DNA from: Marispirochaeta aestuarii
GTDB lineage: Bacteria; Spirochaetota; Spirochaetia; JC444; Marispirochaetaceae
Length of the DNA: 64,000 bases
Assembly: GCF_002087085.1 (NCBI RefSeq)
Contig: NZ_MWQY01000001.1
Span: forward strand, 1 to 64,000
Reading direction: 5' to 3'
This document shows positions 1-7,345 of the stretch, piece by piece. How positions within the stretch are numbered: position 1 is the stretch's first letter; every line of letters starts with the position of its first letter. The notes under the pieces are model-generated. The model ran no database searches. It was not told the DNA's origin and worked only from the letters and a program-made list of their open reading frames with translations. Position numbers and translations under genes: made by a program.

Positions 1-82
1 CTGGTCGTTCGCTTCGCTCACTGCTCGGCTGTGCGACCCGCCTGGTCGTTCGCTTAGCTCACTGCTCGGCTATGCGGCCCGC
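1..82. repeat. 41-bp tandem repeat, two copies
   Basis: Two adjacent 41-bp units (1-41 and 42-82) differ at only three positions. Both begin CTGGTCGTTCGCTT and end in CCCGC. The second unit supplies the stop codon and last residues of the small minus-strand ORF at 59-193. It looks like a dispersed intergenic repeat, but copy number elsewhere cannot be judged from this window. Confidence 0.75.
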
Positions 83-193
83 CCAGGAGTTTCTTAAGCG
101 GTTCAGCACCGACTTCGGATCCTCCTCGGCGCAGTAGCTGATCTTTTTGTAGAACTGGTTGCTCTCGTCGAAGATCAGGGTCTCCGGGCCCAT
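59..193 (-). pseudogene. Small ORF, probable gene remnant ending in the repeat
   Basis: A 44-codon minus-strand reading frame starts MGPETLIFDES and ends AGRIAEQ. The sense frame continues upstream of the ATG (residues GDGCI) to a stop near 248 without another good start. The last seven codons lie in the 41-bp repeat unit. The amino-acid composition looks protein-like. I do not recognise a family. It is most likely the 3' piece of a larger decayed gene whose end was replaced by the repeat; a genuine small gene is less likely because there is no convincing ribosome-binding site. Confidence 0.3.
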
Positions 194-470
194 GATGCAT
201 CCATCCCCACGATTGTGGACACGAAGTAACCCTCTATACTCGGTCCCTCATTTTATAGCATATCTTAGCATTTTTTGACGGGAATTGGGGAATCCTTGCA
301 CGGCCGCGTCCTCCGCACTCAAGGAATTCTTGACGACCCTTTCTGAGAGATGATTCATCGTGATGAGTAATCGCTGATACCGGATTAAAACCGGCCCGGG
401 ATTATCTCCTTGTTTCCGAAGTTCATGGCAGATCCTTCAGGCTCAGCATTCTAATGGGGCCGTGAAATAG
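194..470. other. Intergenic stretch without a recognised gene
   Basis: About 280 bp of non-coding sequence separates the ORF remnant from the terminator of the Ldh2-type gene. It contains an AT-rich patch near 250-275 and a short CCGG-ATTAAAA-CCGG hairpin near 380-395. I see no ORF with a ribosome-binding site and no RNA family that I recognise. Confidence 0.5.
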
Positions 471-488
471 GGCGGGGTTTCCCCCGCC
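471..488 (-). terminator. Hairpin after the Ldh2-family gene
   Basis: A perfect 7-bp stem (GGCGGGG/CCCCGCC) with a TTTC loop starts at the stop codon of the dehydrogenase gene on the minus strand. The bases that follow on that strand are CTATTTC, so the U-tract is weak. It is the likely end of the two-gene operon. Confidence 0.55.
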
Positions 489-1534
489 TAGGCATATGCG
501 GCAAGGCTCAAGTCCAGCTCTTCCGCTGTAGTTTCCAGATCTTTCCGGATAGCATCGGAGAGCTTTATGCCCTCTGCCTTTGCCTCGAGGGTCTTGAGGT
601 ACTCGATTTCACCGGGCATATAAATCCGGTCGAAGCCTTCCGCCCTGGGGCAGTCGTGGACGGCATGAACATACTCGTTCATGATGGTGTAAAACTCCTC
701 CACCTTCATGAAGGCTTCGATCTTTATGCCTCCGAAAACATGGCCGATTCTCTGGGGTGTATCGAGTCCGCTGTACAGGTGCCCCACATCGGTAAGCCAC
801 TTGGAGCCGGACAGCACTCCGCAGAGTATGTCGATTATCAGTGCCAGCCCGGAGCCTTTGGGGCCGCCCATGGGGCTCAGGAGTCCCTGCAGGGCCGCTT
901 CCGGGTCCCTGGTCTCCCGGCCTTCTTTATCCAGCGCCCATCCCTGGGGAAGTTCCCTTCCCGCCTGGGCTGCCAGCAGAATCTTGCCCCGGGCCACCAG
1001 GCTGCTGGCCATATCGACAACCAGGGGCAGTCCGTTTCCCGTGGGTACGGCTATGGAGAGGGGACTGGTCCCCACCATCGCTTTCTTTCCGCCCCAGGGG
1101 GCCATGGTGGGATTGGCATTGCTCATGGCAAAGCCGATGATTCCCCGATCCAGGCCCTTCATGGAGTAATAAGCGGTTACTCCGAAATGGTTCGAGTTAC
1201 CCACCGCTGCCAGACCGATCCCGTTTTCCAGAGCGTTCTGTACCGCCGTCTCGGCGCCGAAGTGTCCCGCAACGGGACCCATGGCGTTCTCACCGTCGAT
1301 TCTGCAGATACCGCCGGTTCTGGAAACGATTTTCGGATCGGCGGCGGGGTTGATTCCCCCCGCCTTGATACGTTGTACGTAAATCGGAAGTTTCGAAACG
1401 CCGTGGGATTCTATGCCCCGGGAATCAGCAAAGACCAGGACCTCCGCGGCGTTCCGTGCCTTGTCTTCGGTAACCCCGACCCGTGTGAGGACCGCGGTGA
1501 CAAACTCTTTCAGTCTATCCTCTTGAACATGCAT
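488..1534 (-). CDS. Ldh2/YiaK-family NAD(P)-dependent oxidoreductase
   Basis: This 348-aa protein matches the malate/L-lactate/ureidoglycolate dehydrogenase (Ldh2, YlbC/YiaK) family in length and motifs. It shows the NSNHFGVTAYY segment with the family's conserved active-site His (about residue 117), a glycine-rich PWGGKKAMVGTSP segment where other members read TNP, and GPKGSGLALIIDILCG near residue 225, matching the usual GYKGYGLA motif. Members are cytoplasmic and interconvert 2-oxoacids and 2-hydroxyacids with NAD(P)H. The substrate cannot be read from sequence. The ATG at 1534 has GGAG eight bases upstream. It is the second gene after the DapA-family gene (25-bp gap), so it probably acts in the same sugar-acid or amino-acid catabolic route controlled by the divergent GntR regulator. 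Confidence 0.85.
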   Translation of the reverse strand: MHVQEDRLKEFVTAVLTRVGVTEDKARNAAEVLVFADSRGIESHGVSKLPIYVQRIKAGGINPAADPKIVSRTGGICRIDGENAMGPVAGHFGAETAVQNALENGIGLAAVGNSNHFGVTAYYSMKGLDRGIIGFAMSNANPTMAPWGGKKAMVGTSPLSIAVPTGNGLPLVVDMASSLVARGKILLAAQAGRELPQGWALDKEGRETRDPEAALQGLLSPMGGPKGSGLALIIDILCGVLSGSKWLTDVGHLYSGLDTPQRIGHVFGGIKIEAFMKVEEFYTIMNEYVHAVHDCPRAEGFDRIYMPGEIEYLKTLEAKAEGIKLSDAIRKDLETTAEELDLSLAAYA

Positions 1535-1559
1535 TTATTCACTCCGATATTTTTATCGT

Positions 1560-2447
1560 TTAGAGCAGTTCCATTCCTTTCAGGATCTTCTTCAGCTGCT
1601 CCTTCTCGTCGGAGCTCATGGGGCCGACGGGTTCGAAGCAGGGTCCTGCCTCTATTCCCAGAAGCTCCAGGGCTTCCTTGATGACCGTCGGGAAGGTCCC
1701 CAGACTGAAGGCAATACGCAGGGGCGCCAGACGGAACTGGGCCTCCAGGGAGCCTTTGATGTCGCCTGCCACATACTTGTCGTAGATGTCCGCACAGATC
1801 CGGGGGGCAACGTTGGCACAGGCTGCAACTGCACCGGCACCACCGTAACAGAGGTTGGCATGAATCAGGGTGTCCCGGCCGATCATTACATCGAAGTCCA
1901 TATCCCGGGTAAGGCGGATATTCTCGGCGGTGTTCGTCATGTCCCCGGAGGAGTCCTTGATCCCAATAATATTCTTGATCTTTGCGAGTTCCACCACCGA
2001 ACCGGGCTGCAGGGCTACGTGGGTCTTGGGCCTGTTGTCGTAGAGCAGAATCGGCAGATCGGTGCTTGCCGCAACATCGGTAAAATGCTTGATCAGCTGC
2101 TGCTGGTTAGGGCTGATAAACAGAGGGGTAAGAACAGAGAGGGCATCCACACCGACTTCCTGGGCGATCTGGGCCAGTTCGATACTTCCCCGGGTGGTTA
2201 TGTGGTTGGCCCCGGCATAGACCGGAACCCGTCCGGCAACCTGATCCTTGGTTACCTCCAGAATCATCCGGTACTCGTCATTGGACAGACAGTAGAACTC
2301 ACCGGTTGTTCCAATGGCGAATATTCCGTGAACGCCTCCGTCAAGCAGAAAATCGATCAGCTTGCGAAGGGCTTTCTCGTTCACCTTGCCGTCTTTTGTC
2401 AGGGGGGTGATCATTGCGGGCAGTACGCCCTTGGGAGCAAAATTCAT
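1560..2447 (-). CDS. DapA/NanA-family class I aldolase/lyase
   Basis: This 295-aa protein is of the dihydrodipicolinate synthase/N-acetylneuraminate lyase family, (beta/alpha)8-barrel enzymes that form a Schiff base with a 2-oxo substrate. Visible motifs are GTTGEFYCLS (carboxylate-binding GTTGE), LLYDNRPKT with the active-site Tyr, and IGIKDSSGDM with the Schiff-base Lys. Pairing with an Ldh2-type dehydrogenase and a GntR/FCD regulator points to catabolism rather than lysine synthesis, so dapA is not assigned. The start at 2447 is chosen because AGGAG lies six bases upstream; the ATG at 2453 would abut the Shine-Dalgarno sequence. It is the first gene of the operon and lies downstream of a sigma70-type promoter with a palindrome in its spacer. 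Confidence 0.85.
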   Translation of the reverse strand: MNFAPKGVLPAMITPLTKDGKVNEKALRKLIDFLLDGGVHGIFAIGTTGEFYCLSNDEYRMILEVTKDQVAGRVPVYAGANHITTRGSIELAQIAQEVGVDALSVLTPLFISPNQQQLIKHFTDVAASTDLPILLYDNRPKTHVALQPGSVVELAKIKNIIGIKDSSGDMTNTAENIRLTRDMDFDVMIGRDTLIHANLCYGGAGAVAACANVAPRICADIYDKYVAGDIKGSLEAQFRLAPLRIAFSLGTFPTVIKEALELLGIEAGPCFEPVGPMSSDEKEQLKKILKGMELL

Positions 2448-2519
2448 ACTCATCTCCTGTGTGCAGAGCCGCCTGCGGGCCTGCAAAAAAGTATTGCTTA
2501 TAATGAAAAATTATGAAAT

Positions 2520-2549
2520 ATTATGTCTGATGCATCAGGCATCTGTCAA
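2520..2549 (-). promoter_or_regulatory. Promoter of the DapA/Ldh2 operon
   Basis: On the minus strand a consensus -35 TTGACA (2544-2549) is followed, after an 18-bp spacer, by CATAAT (2520-2525). It reads towards the DapA-family gene and leaves a leader of roughly 65 nt. Confidence 0.7.
2527..2538. promoter_or_regulatory. Palindromic operator inside the promoter spacer
   Basis: CTGATGCATCAG is a perfect 12-bp palindrome lying wholly between the -35 and -10 of the catabolic operon promoter. GntR/FCD regulators usually bind short palindromes, and the gene for one starts about 115 bp away in the opposite direction. Repression by that regulator is inferred. Confidence 0.55.
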
Positions 2550-2571
2550 TTGTTTTGCATCGACTTTTTCG

Positions 2572-2600
2572 TTGTTTCCTTATCCCGCATCGTATATCAT
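2572..2600 (+). promoter_or_regulatory. Possible promoter of the GntR gene
   Basis: TTGTTT (2572-2577) and TATCAT (2595-2600) are separated by 17 bp and read towards the regulator gene. The -35 is weak. Confidence 0.3.
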
Positions 2601-2651
2601 TGAAAGGAACCGCAGGAAACGCGCAGCAGACGGGGACGGAGATCATTACCT

Positions 2652-3341
2652 ATGGAAAAACAGGATACAGCACTTACGGCAGTTAACGATCAGTTCAGGT
2701 CCCTGAGTGAGACGGTTTACAGTAAAATCCGGGAAGCCATTCTTGCACGGGAACTTGAGCCGGGGGAACGCTTGAGCGAGCGGATGCTGGTGGATAAGCT
2801 GGGGGTGAGTTCAACCACGGTAAAACGGGCCCTCCAGCAGCTTCAGGCCGAAGGCCTGGTGGAAATACAGCCCCGGAAGGGTACCTACGTGGTGGAGAGT
2901 TTCCCCGCCATGGAAGAGAACACCGTTATGCGGGCCTCCCTGGAAGGGCTGGCCGCCCGCTTTGCCGCTTCCAAGGCAACAGATGAGGATCTGCAGGAGA
3001 TGCGGGAACAGATAGTGGAAATGCGCCGCAGAACCGAAAAAGATACCCAGCAGAATATAAGCGAAGCGAACGCACGGTTTCATTCCCTGGTCCATCGGGC
3101 CTCCTATAACCCCTATGTCGGGCGCCTGATCGATGTTCTCAGAAATTTTGACCGCGATCTGCGTCATCAGGCCCTCTCTGATCATGAAGAAGCTGTCCGG
3201 GGGCTGAAGGACCATATCTCGGTCTTCGAGGCTATCGAAGCCCGGGACGGCGACCTGGCGGAGGAGCGGATGCGCCGGCATATCTTAAGGACCCTGGAGT
3301 TTGTAAAGACCGGGATGAAAAAGGGCGGAAAAAAATTCTAG
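2652..3341 (+). CDS. GntR-family regulator, FCD subfamily
   Basis: This 229-aa protein has an N-terminal winged helix-turn-helix (about residues 15-80: SETVYSKIREAIL, then SERMLVDKLGVSSTTVKRALQQLQAEGLVE and a QPRKGTYVV wing) and an all-helical FCD effector domain (about 85-215) with the usual metal/ligand histidines, for example in ARFHSLVHRAS and MRRHIL. Such regulators respond to small carboxylates or sugar acids. It is divergent from the DapA/Ldh2 operon and most likely controls it through the palindrome at 2527-2538. The start at 2652 has GGAG ten bases upstream. Confidence 0.9.
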   Translation: MEKQDTALTAVNDQFRSLSETVYSKIREAILARELEPGERLSERMLVDKLGVSSTTVKRALQQLQAEGLVEIQPRKGTYVVESFPAMEENTVMRASLEGLAARFAASKATDEDLQEMREQIVEMRRRTEKDTQQNISEANARFHSLVHRASYNPYVGRLIDVLRNFDRDLRHQALSDHEEAVRGLKDHISVFEAIEARDGDLAEERMRRHILRTLEFVKTGMKKGGKKF

Positions 3342-3459
3342 AAGCTTCCCCGGGGCTGAACCGTATTTCTACCCCCCGATTCGAGGCACAGCGGCATATT
3401 TCTCTTTTCTGCAAAAGATTAGTATTTTAGGCAGGCATGCTGTTCATAAGGAGGAATAT

Positions 3460-3669
3460 ATGAAACTCAGTGCACGCAATCAGATCAAAGGCAAGGTGCT
3501 TAAAGTTACCAGGGGGGCAGTCAACTCCGAGGTAATCCTGGAAATCCCCGGAGGAGCCCAGATTGTCTCGATCATAACCAATAGTTCCGCCGAAAGCCTG
3601 GGGCTGGCGGAAGGAAAGACAGCCTACGCGGTAATCAAGGCCTCCAATGTCATGGTGGCGGTGGATTAA
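3460..3669 (+). CDS. Molbindin, single TOBE domain
   Basis: This 69-aa protein is one complete Mop/TOBE domain starting MKLSARNQIKGKV. The family motifs ARNQ..G, GAVNSEV, ITNSSAESLGL and AYAVIKASNVMVAV are all present. Mop proteins assemble into small cytoplasmic oligomers that bind molybdate or tungstate for storage or homeostasis. An AAGGAGG Shine-Dalgarno sequence precedes the ATG by seven bases. No molybdate transporter or molybdopterin gene is nearby, and a strong hairpin follows, so it is probably monocistronic. Confidence 0.9.
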   Translation: MKLSARNQIKGKVLKVTRGAVNSEVILEIPGGAQIVSIITNSSAESLGLAEGKTAYAVIKASNVMVAVD

Positions 3670-3685
3670 AATCCATTGAGGTCCA

Positions 3686-3722
3686 TGGGCCCGGTTCGGT
3701 CCTGTTCCGGGCCCAGGTTTTC
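3686..3722 (+). terminator. Intrinsic terminator after the molbindin gene
   Basis: The arms GGGCCCGG (3687-3694) and CCGGGCCC (3707-3714) form a perfect 8-bp GC stem with a 12-nt loop. AGGTTTT follows. It lies 18 bp after the molbindin stop. Confidence 0.7.
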
Positions 3723-3834
3723 CGGAATTGCCGTACTGAGTGTCCGGAGATTCCCGCTCCCCGACGGAGGTTTCCATCTTCCCCGGACTTTTCCTGAAAG
3801 TGTGCCCCGAAGACCTTTGACCCGACGTCTCTAT

Positions 3835-3945
3835 CTATGCCTGCTCCCTTTTGTTCTTTTTTTCGTTCTTCTCTTTACGCTTCTCTTTCTGGGTTTTCAG
3901 CGGTTTCTTCTTGCTGTCCTTGTGTGTGTTTCTTTCTTTTCCCAT
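3835..3945 (-). CDS. 36-aa lysine-rich peptide
   Basis: The frame encodes a 36-residue, extremely basic peptide starting MGKERNTHKDSKKKPLKT and ending in alternating Lys/Arg/Glu/Asn. AGGAG lies seven bases before the ATG at 3945, which supports this start over the longer in-frame reading. Similar short 'KKKP..T.KEKR' proteins are annotated as hypothetical in other bacteria; I recall the pattern but cannot verify homology here. The charge suggests binding to nucleic acid or the ribosome, which is inference only. Confidence 0.6.
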   Translation of the reverse strand: MGKERNTHKDSKKKPLKTQKEKRKEKNEKKNKREQA

Positions 3946-4289
3946 GAGTGGCTCCTTGTCGCCGTCAACTTTCCTTACGAATGGACCGGTCAGGGCTTCT
4001 GCACATGAAGCGGCTAAGTACATCACCGGTCAGTATAAGATACTTCCCTGGGCCGACTTAATCCAGGCATTTTGAAAAAACCTGATAAATTAGGGTCTTG
4101 ACGAAACATAGCGCCGATACCTCAGGTACCTGGGACCGTATTCGGAGGGATTTCTGCTTTTTCCCCGGAGATACGCCCGTGGGAACCTGCCCCGTCCGTT
4201 TCCTTTACGGCGGAATCGATACCCTTTGCCCTGGTCAGGGCTCCCGGAGCTCAGCCCGCTGCCGGAGAGGGCTTCGTAGTTCCCTTGTC
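3946..4289. other. Gene-poor stretch
   Basis: There is no convincing gene between the basic peptide and the recognisable DUF89 remnant. Minus-strand frames from about 4090 continue the remnant but have lost family resemblance, with many Gly/Arg/Ser residues and no motifs. It is probably decayed coding sequence. Confidence 0.4.
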
Positions 4290-4490
4290 CTTTACCGATG
4301 ATAATATCGGCGCTGTTCAGGAGTTCCCGAAACCCCGGGCTCAGGAACTTCGGTACCGCCCCCGGGGCGGGGAAGCCGCTGGAGGCCACCTCGCAGAGCC
4401 TGTCCATTCCGTGGCACGGGCATCCTCCATGGTGACATCGTTGATGATCCGGTAAATCGGAACCGCGTTCTCCGGGGGGGAGGCATTCCT
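4290..4490 (-). pseudogene. DUF89/ARMT1-like gene remnant, frameshifted
   Basis: Two minus-strand frames together resemble the core of DUF89 damage-control phosphatase proteins. One frame reads PIYRIINDVTMEDAR (about 4423-4466), like the family's GGPIINDVTMEDA motif. After a frame change near 4400-4420 another frame reads MDRLCEVASSGFPAPG and then FRELLNSADIIIGKGQGNYEALSG, like the SADLVIAKGQGNYE metal-binding motif. Neither frame has the N-terminal third or a recognisable C-terminus. This is a dead fragment; calling it DUF89 rests on remembered motifs. Confidence 0.45.
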
Positions 4491-4643
4491 TGATAACAGG
4501 GGTATCAGGCGGGAAACCCCGGTTGCGTACGAAAGCAGATGGAATCAAAAGGCATTCCCCACCCTGACAATATGTATCCCGACGGGACTATCCGAGAAGG
4601 ACTTTCCTGAATCGGGCTTCCCGGAGATCCGACAATAAGAATG

Positions 4644-5027
4644 TTACTTCCTGATTATCTCTTTCTCGATTTTCCGCATCCGCTTGTTCATTTCATTCAC
4701 CCGGAACTCCAGACTGTTGAGGATCCAGAACTGGAAATGATTGAATTTATGCTGGGAATGAATCATCCAGACAATCTTGATCGAAACCAGAAGTACGCTG
4801 ATCTCGATGGATACAAAGGCAGGCAGAAAATGGGTCGTAAGCTCCAGAACAAAGAAAACCAGAATCACAAAGAGGAAAAGGCCGTTGATTATATTGTCCC
4901 GGTGGGAATAGTCCTTTCCCCCGATCTTGCCCAGGAGTGAGCGGATGCGTTCCTTCTCCCGGTTGAACTCTTCCAGGTCCTCGAGGAGTTCCTTTTCCCG
5001 TGCCGCCAGATCGTCCATATGTGTCAT
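4644..5027 (-). CDS. Small membrane protein with two hydrophobic segments
   Basis: The 127-aa product has an N-terminal charged helix (MTHMDDLAAREKELLEDLEE, then KERIRSLLGKIGG) that is probably coiled coil. Two hydrophobic segments follow (GLFLFVILVFFVLEL at about 50-65 and VSIEISVLLVSIKIVWMI at about 73-92), then a basic amphipathic C-terminus. I recognise no family. The start at 5027 is chosen because a near-consensus promoter ends six bases upstream and there is no Shine-Dalgarno sequence; the frame could extend to 5132 but would then overlap this promoter. An apparently leaderless gene, divergent from argH. Confidence 0.6.
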   Translation of the reverse strand: MTHMDDLAAREKELLEDLEEFNREKERIRSLLGKIGGKDYSHRDNIINGLFLFVILVFFVLELTTHFLPAFVSIEISVLLVSIKIVWMIHSQHKFNHFQFWILNSLEFRVNEMNKRMRKIEKEIIRK

Positions 5028-5033
5028 GGGTCT

Positions 5034-5062
5034 ATTGTAGGGGCGGATTCCCCTGCTGTCCA
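5034..5062 (-). promoter_or_regulatory. Promoter giving a probably leaderless mRNA
   Basis: On the minus strand TGGACA (5057-5062), a 17-bp spacer and TACAAT (5034-5039) match the sigma70 consensus at 5/6 and 5/6. Exactly six bases separate the -10 from the ATG at 5027, which puts +1 at the A of the start codon. Confidence 0.65.
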
Positions 5063-5084
5063 TTCTGAACCTGTATTTTTCCTG

Positions 5085-5113
5085 TTTTCCCCCGGAGGAT
5101 AAATATGTATACT
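5085..5113 (+). promoter_or_regulatory. Possible argH promoter
   Basis: TATACT (5108-5113) is a good -10, 22 bases before the argH ATG. The -35 at the right distance (TTTTCC) is poor. A leader of about 16 nt would carry the GGAG Shine-Dalgarno sequence. Confidence 0.35.
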
Positions 5114-5135
5114 GTGCGCTACGGAGGCACACCCC

Positions 5136-6512
5136 ATGGCGAAACTATGGCAGAAGGACTACTCTCTTGATTCCCTGATCGAAAGCTTTACCGTCGGCAG
5201 GGATTATCTTCTTGACATGGAGCTTCTTCCGGCGGACTGCACCGCAAGTCTTGCCCACGCAAGCATGCTTGCAACCGTCGGCCTTCTGTCGGACAGCGAG
5301 CTCTCTTCTCTTTCCCGGGGGATCCGGTCGGTACTGGATGAATATGGATCCGGGGAGTATAGAATAGAAAAGAGCGACGAGGACGGCCATACCGCTCTGG
5401 AAAACCGTCTTGTGGCCCTCTGCGGAGAGGCGGGCAAGAAGATCCACACCGGGCGCAGCAGGAACGATCAGGTCATCACTGCCCTCAGGCTCTACTCCCG
5501 GGCATTCCTGTCCGAAGCGGTCCTCGCGGGGATCGACACGGTGGATGCCCTGTTGAAACTCGCCCGGGAACATGAAAAGACTCCCATGCCCGGACGAACC
5601 CACATGCAGATTGCCATGCCCTCCTCAGTTGGGCTCTGGGCGGCTGCCTATGCCGAAGAGCTTCTCGACGCTCTCAGGCAGCTTCTCTCCATCGACGCAG
5701 TTCTGGACCAGTCACCCCTGGGCTCTGCGGCCTCCTACGGGGTTCCCCTGCCTCTGGACCGTGAGCTGACCGCCGAACTCATGGGTTTTTCCGGAGTTCA
5801 GAACAATGTTCTTTATGTGAACAACTCCCGGGGGAAATTCGAGTCCTACCTGCTGGATGCATGTGAGCAGATCGGTCTGACCTTGAGCAAGATGGCCCAG
5901 GACCTGATTCTCTTTTCCCTGCCGGAGTTCGGATACTTCTCCCTGCCCCGGGAGCTCTGCTCCGGGTCCAGTATCATGCCCCAGAAGAAGAACCCCGATG
6001 GTCTCGAACTCATGCGGGCAAAATCGGCGACCCTCTCATCCTACGCATCCCAGGTAAAAGGGATCCTGCGTTCCCTTCCCTCGGGCTATAACCGGGATTT
6101 CCAGGAGACCAAGGAACCCTTTCTGCGGGGAGCCCGGCTGTGCATTCAGATGCTGCGGGTCAGCACACTGACCATATCGAAGCTCGAGGTCAACAAAGAG
6201 GCCTTAAAGCGGGGTTTCACTCCTGAGATCTACGCCACGGATGTGGCACTGGAGATGGCGGCAAAGGGAAAGAGTTTCCGCGACGCCTACCGGGAGGTAG
6301 GTACAGCCCTGGAGAAGGTGAAGGACCGGGATCCCGGGGAGTCTCTCAAGCAGCGCAGCTCAACAGGGTCTCCGGGAAACCTGAACCTCTCTTTCGCCGC
6401 CACCCGTGCGGCGGAGATCGCCTCCCATGCCCGTGCCCTGGGAGAATCCCTGGCTGCTTCAGCCTCTGACCTCGTCGGCCGTGAGGTCCCGCTCTTTCCG
6501 CCTCTGCCGTGA
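5136..6512 (+). CDS. argH: Argininosuccinate lyase
   Basis: This 458-aa fumarase/aspartase-superfamily enzyme cleaves argininosuccinate to arginine and fumarate, the last step of arginine synthesis, as a cytoplasmic tetramer. Signatures: DEDGHTALENRL and HTGRSRNDQV near the N-terminus, PGRTHMQIAMP with an active-site His, and the superfamily motif GSSIMPQKKNPD (catalytic Ser loop) at about 280-292. Length is normal. ACGGAGG precedes the ATG by about nine bases. No other arginine gene is adjacent. Its last 54 nt overlap rfuD on the opposite strand, so the two transcripts converge. Confidence 0.96.
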   Translation: MAKLWQKDYSLDSLIESFTVGRDYLLDMELLPADCTASLAHASMLATVGLLSDSELSSLSRGIRSVLDEYGSGEYRIEKSDEDGHTALENRLVALCGEAGKKIHTGRSRNDQVITALRLYSRAFLSEAVLAGIDTVDALLKLAREHEKTPMPGRTHMQIAMPSSVGLWAAAYAEELLDALRQLLSIDAVLDQSPLGSAASYGVPLPLDRELTAELMGFSGVQNNVLYVNNSRGKFESYLLDACEQIGLTLSKMAQDLILFSLPEFGYFSLPRELCSGSSIMPQKKNPDGLELMRAKSATLSSYASQVKGILRSLPSGYNRDFQETKEPFLRGARLCIQMLRVSTLTISKLEVNKEALKRGFTPEIYATDVALEMAAKGKSFRDAYREVGTALEKVKDRDPGESLKQRSSTGSPGNLNLSFAATRAAEIASHARALGESLAASASDLVGREVPLFPPLP

Positions 6513-7343
6513 TTCCGCCAGGGTCCGCAGGGCCCCGGCGGCTACGAGTCCGAGGAAGGTAATAAAAAACGGGGAGGCCAGCAGCAGGGAATCGGGAATT
6601 CCCGTCATTCCCTGGAGTACCGTTGCAGTGGCGTTGGCTGCAGAGAAGAGGAGCACCGTGGCCAGCAGGCCCAGGGGACTTTTCCCGGCGATATAGAGGG
6701 CAACCAGGGCAATCCAGCCGCGTCCGCCGGTCATGTTCGGTACGTAGGCTCCAATGTCCAGGGCCAACAGGGCGCCTGCAGCACCGCAGCCGATTCCGGA
6801 TAGCACCAGGGTTTGAAGGCGCACCATTTTTACCGGGTGTCCCAGATTCTCCAGGGTCTCCGGAGCCTCTCCAGCTGCGATGACCCTGTGTCCCCAGCGG
6901 GTCTTGCTCATAATCAGCATCAGGGCGGTAAAGGCGAATCCGGCTGCAAGTACGGGGATGATGCCGTGGTCCGGCGGAAAGGTTCTGGAGGTATTCAGGA
7001 TTGCGGGTCGCAGCACCCCTTTTGTGCCGAAGGCCATCTGGGAAGCGATGCCAAGAAAGCCTGCGGCAGCAAGGTTGAGTCCCAGACCGCTTAAGAAGAT
7101 GTTCGCTTCCAGTCTCAGCACCGTCCACGCAAAGAAGGCGGCAGCCATGGCGCCCGCAAGGCTGCCTGCCAGAACTCCCATCAGCCAGAAGCCCGATGCG
7201 GCTGCAGCTATAAAACCGAAGAAGGCGCCCAGGGCCATGAGTCCCTCCAGCCCTATGTTCAGGATGCCTGCCCGGAAGGGGAGGTATCCGGCAACGGCGG
7301 CAAGAATCAGCGGAGCGGCTATGGAAAGAACCGAATTCAGCAT
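6459..7343 (-). CDS. rfuD: Riboflavin ABC transporter permease RfuD
   Basis: This 294-aa, very hydrophobic permease of the BPD_transp_2 (NupQ/COG1079-like) type has about eight membrane segments, beginning MLNSVLSIAAPLILAAVAGYLPFRAGILNIGLEGLMALGA; the NIGLEG motif is typical of this transporter class. It is the last gene of rfuABCD, two bases after rfuC. The riboflavin assignment rests on the FMN riboswitch upstream and on the same gene order in Treponema rfuABCD (established knowledge), not on any residue in this subunit. The 3' end overlaps argH by 54 nt on the opposite strand. Confidence 0.88.
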   Translation of the reverse strand: MLNSVLSIAAPLILAAVAGYLPFRAGILNIGLEGLMALGAFFGFIAAAASGFWLMGVLAGSLAGAMAAAFFAWTVLRLEANIFLSGLGLNLAAAGFLGIASQMAFGTKGVLRPAILNTSRTFPPDHGIIPVLAAGFAFTALMLIMSKTRWGHRVIAAGEAPETLENLGHPVKMVRLQTLVLSGIGCGAAGALLALDIGAYVPNMTGGRGWIALVALYIAGKSPLGLLATVLLFSAANATATVLQGMTGIPDSLLLASPFFITFLGLVAAGALRTLAESRQRRKERDLTADEVRG

Positions 7344-7345
7344 GC

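Noticed and set aside
656-1681. Plus-strand 341-aa frame opposite the Ldh2 and DapA genes
   Set aside because: The opposite-strand genes match known families with motifs; the plus frame does not, and it spans two genes.
1560-2447. Naming the DapA-family gene dapA
   Set aside because: Its operon partner and regulator indicate catabolism, and the family covers many aldolases.
5132-5132. Longer start for the small membrane protein
   Set aside because: Starting at 5132 would run through the TGGACA/TACAAT promoter and add a non-helical stretch; 5027 fits the promoter position better.
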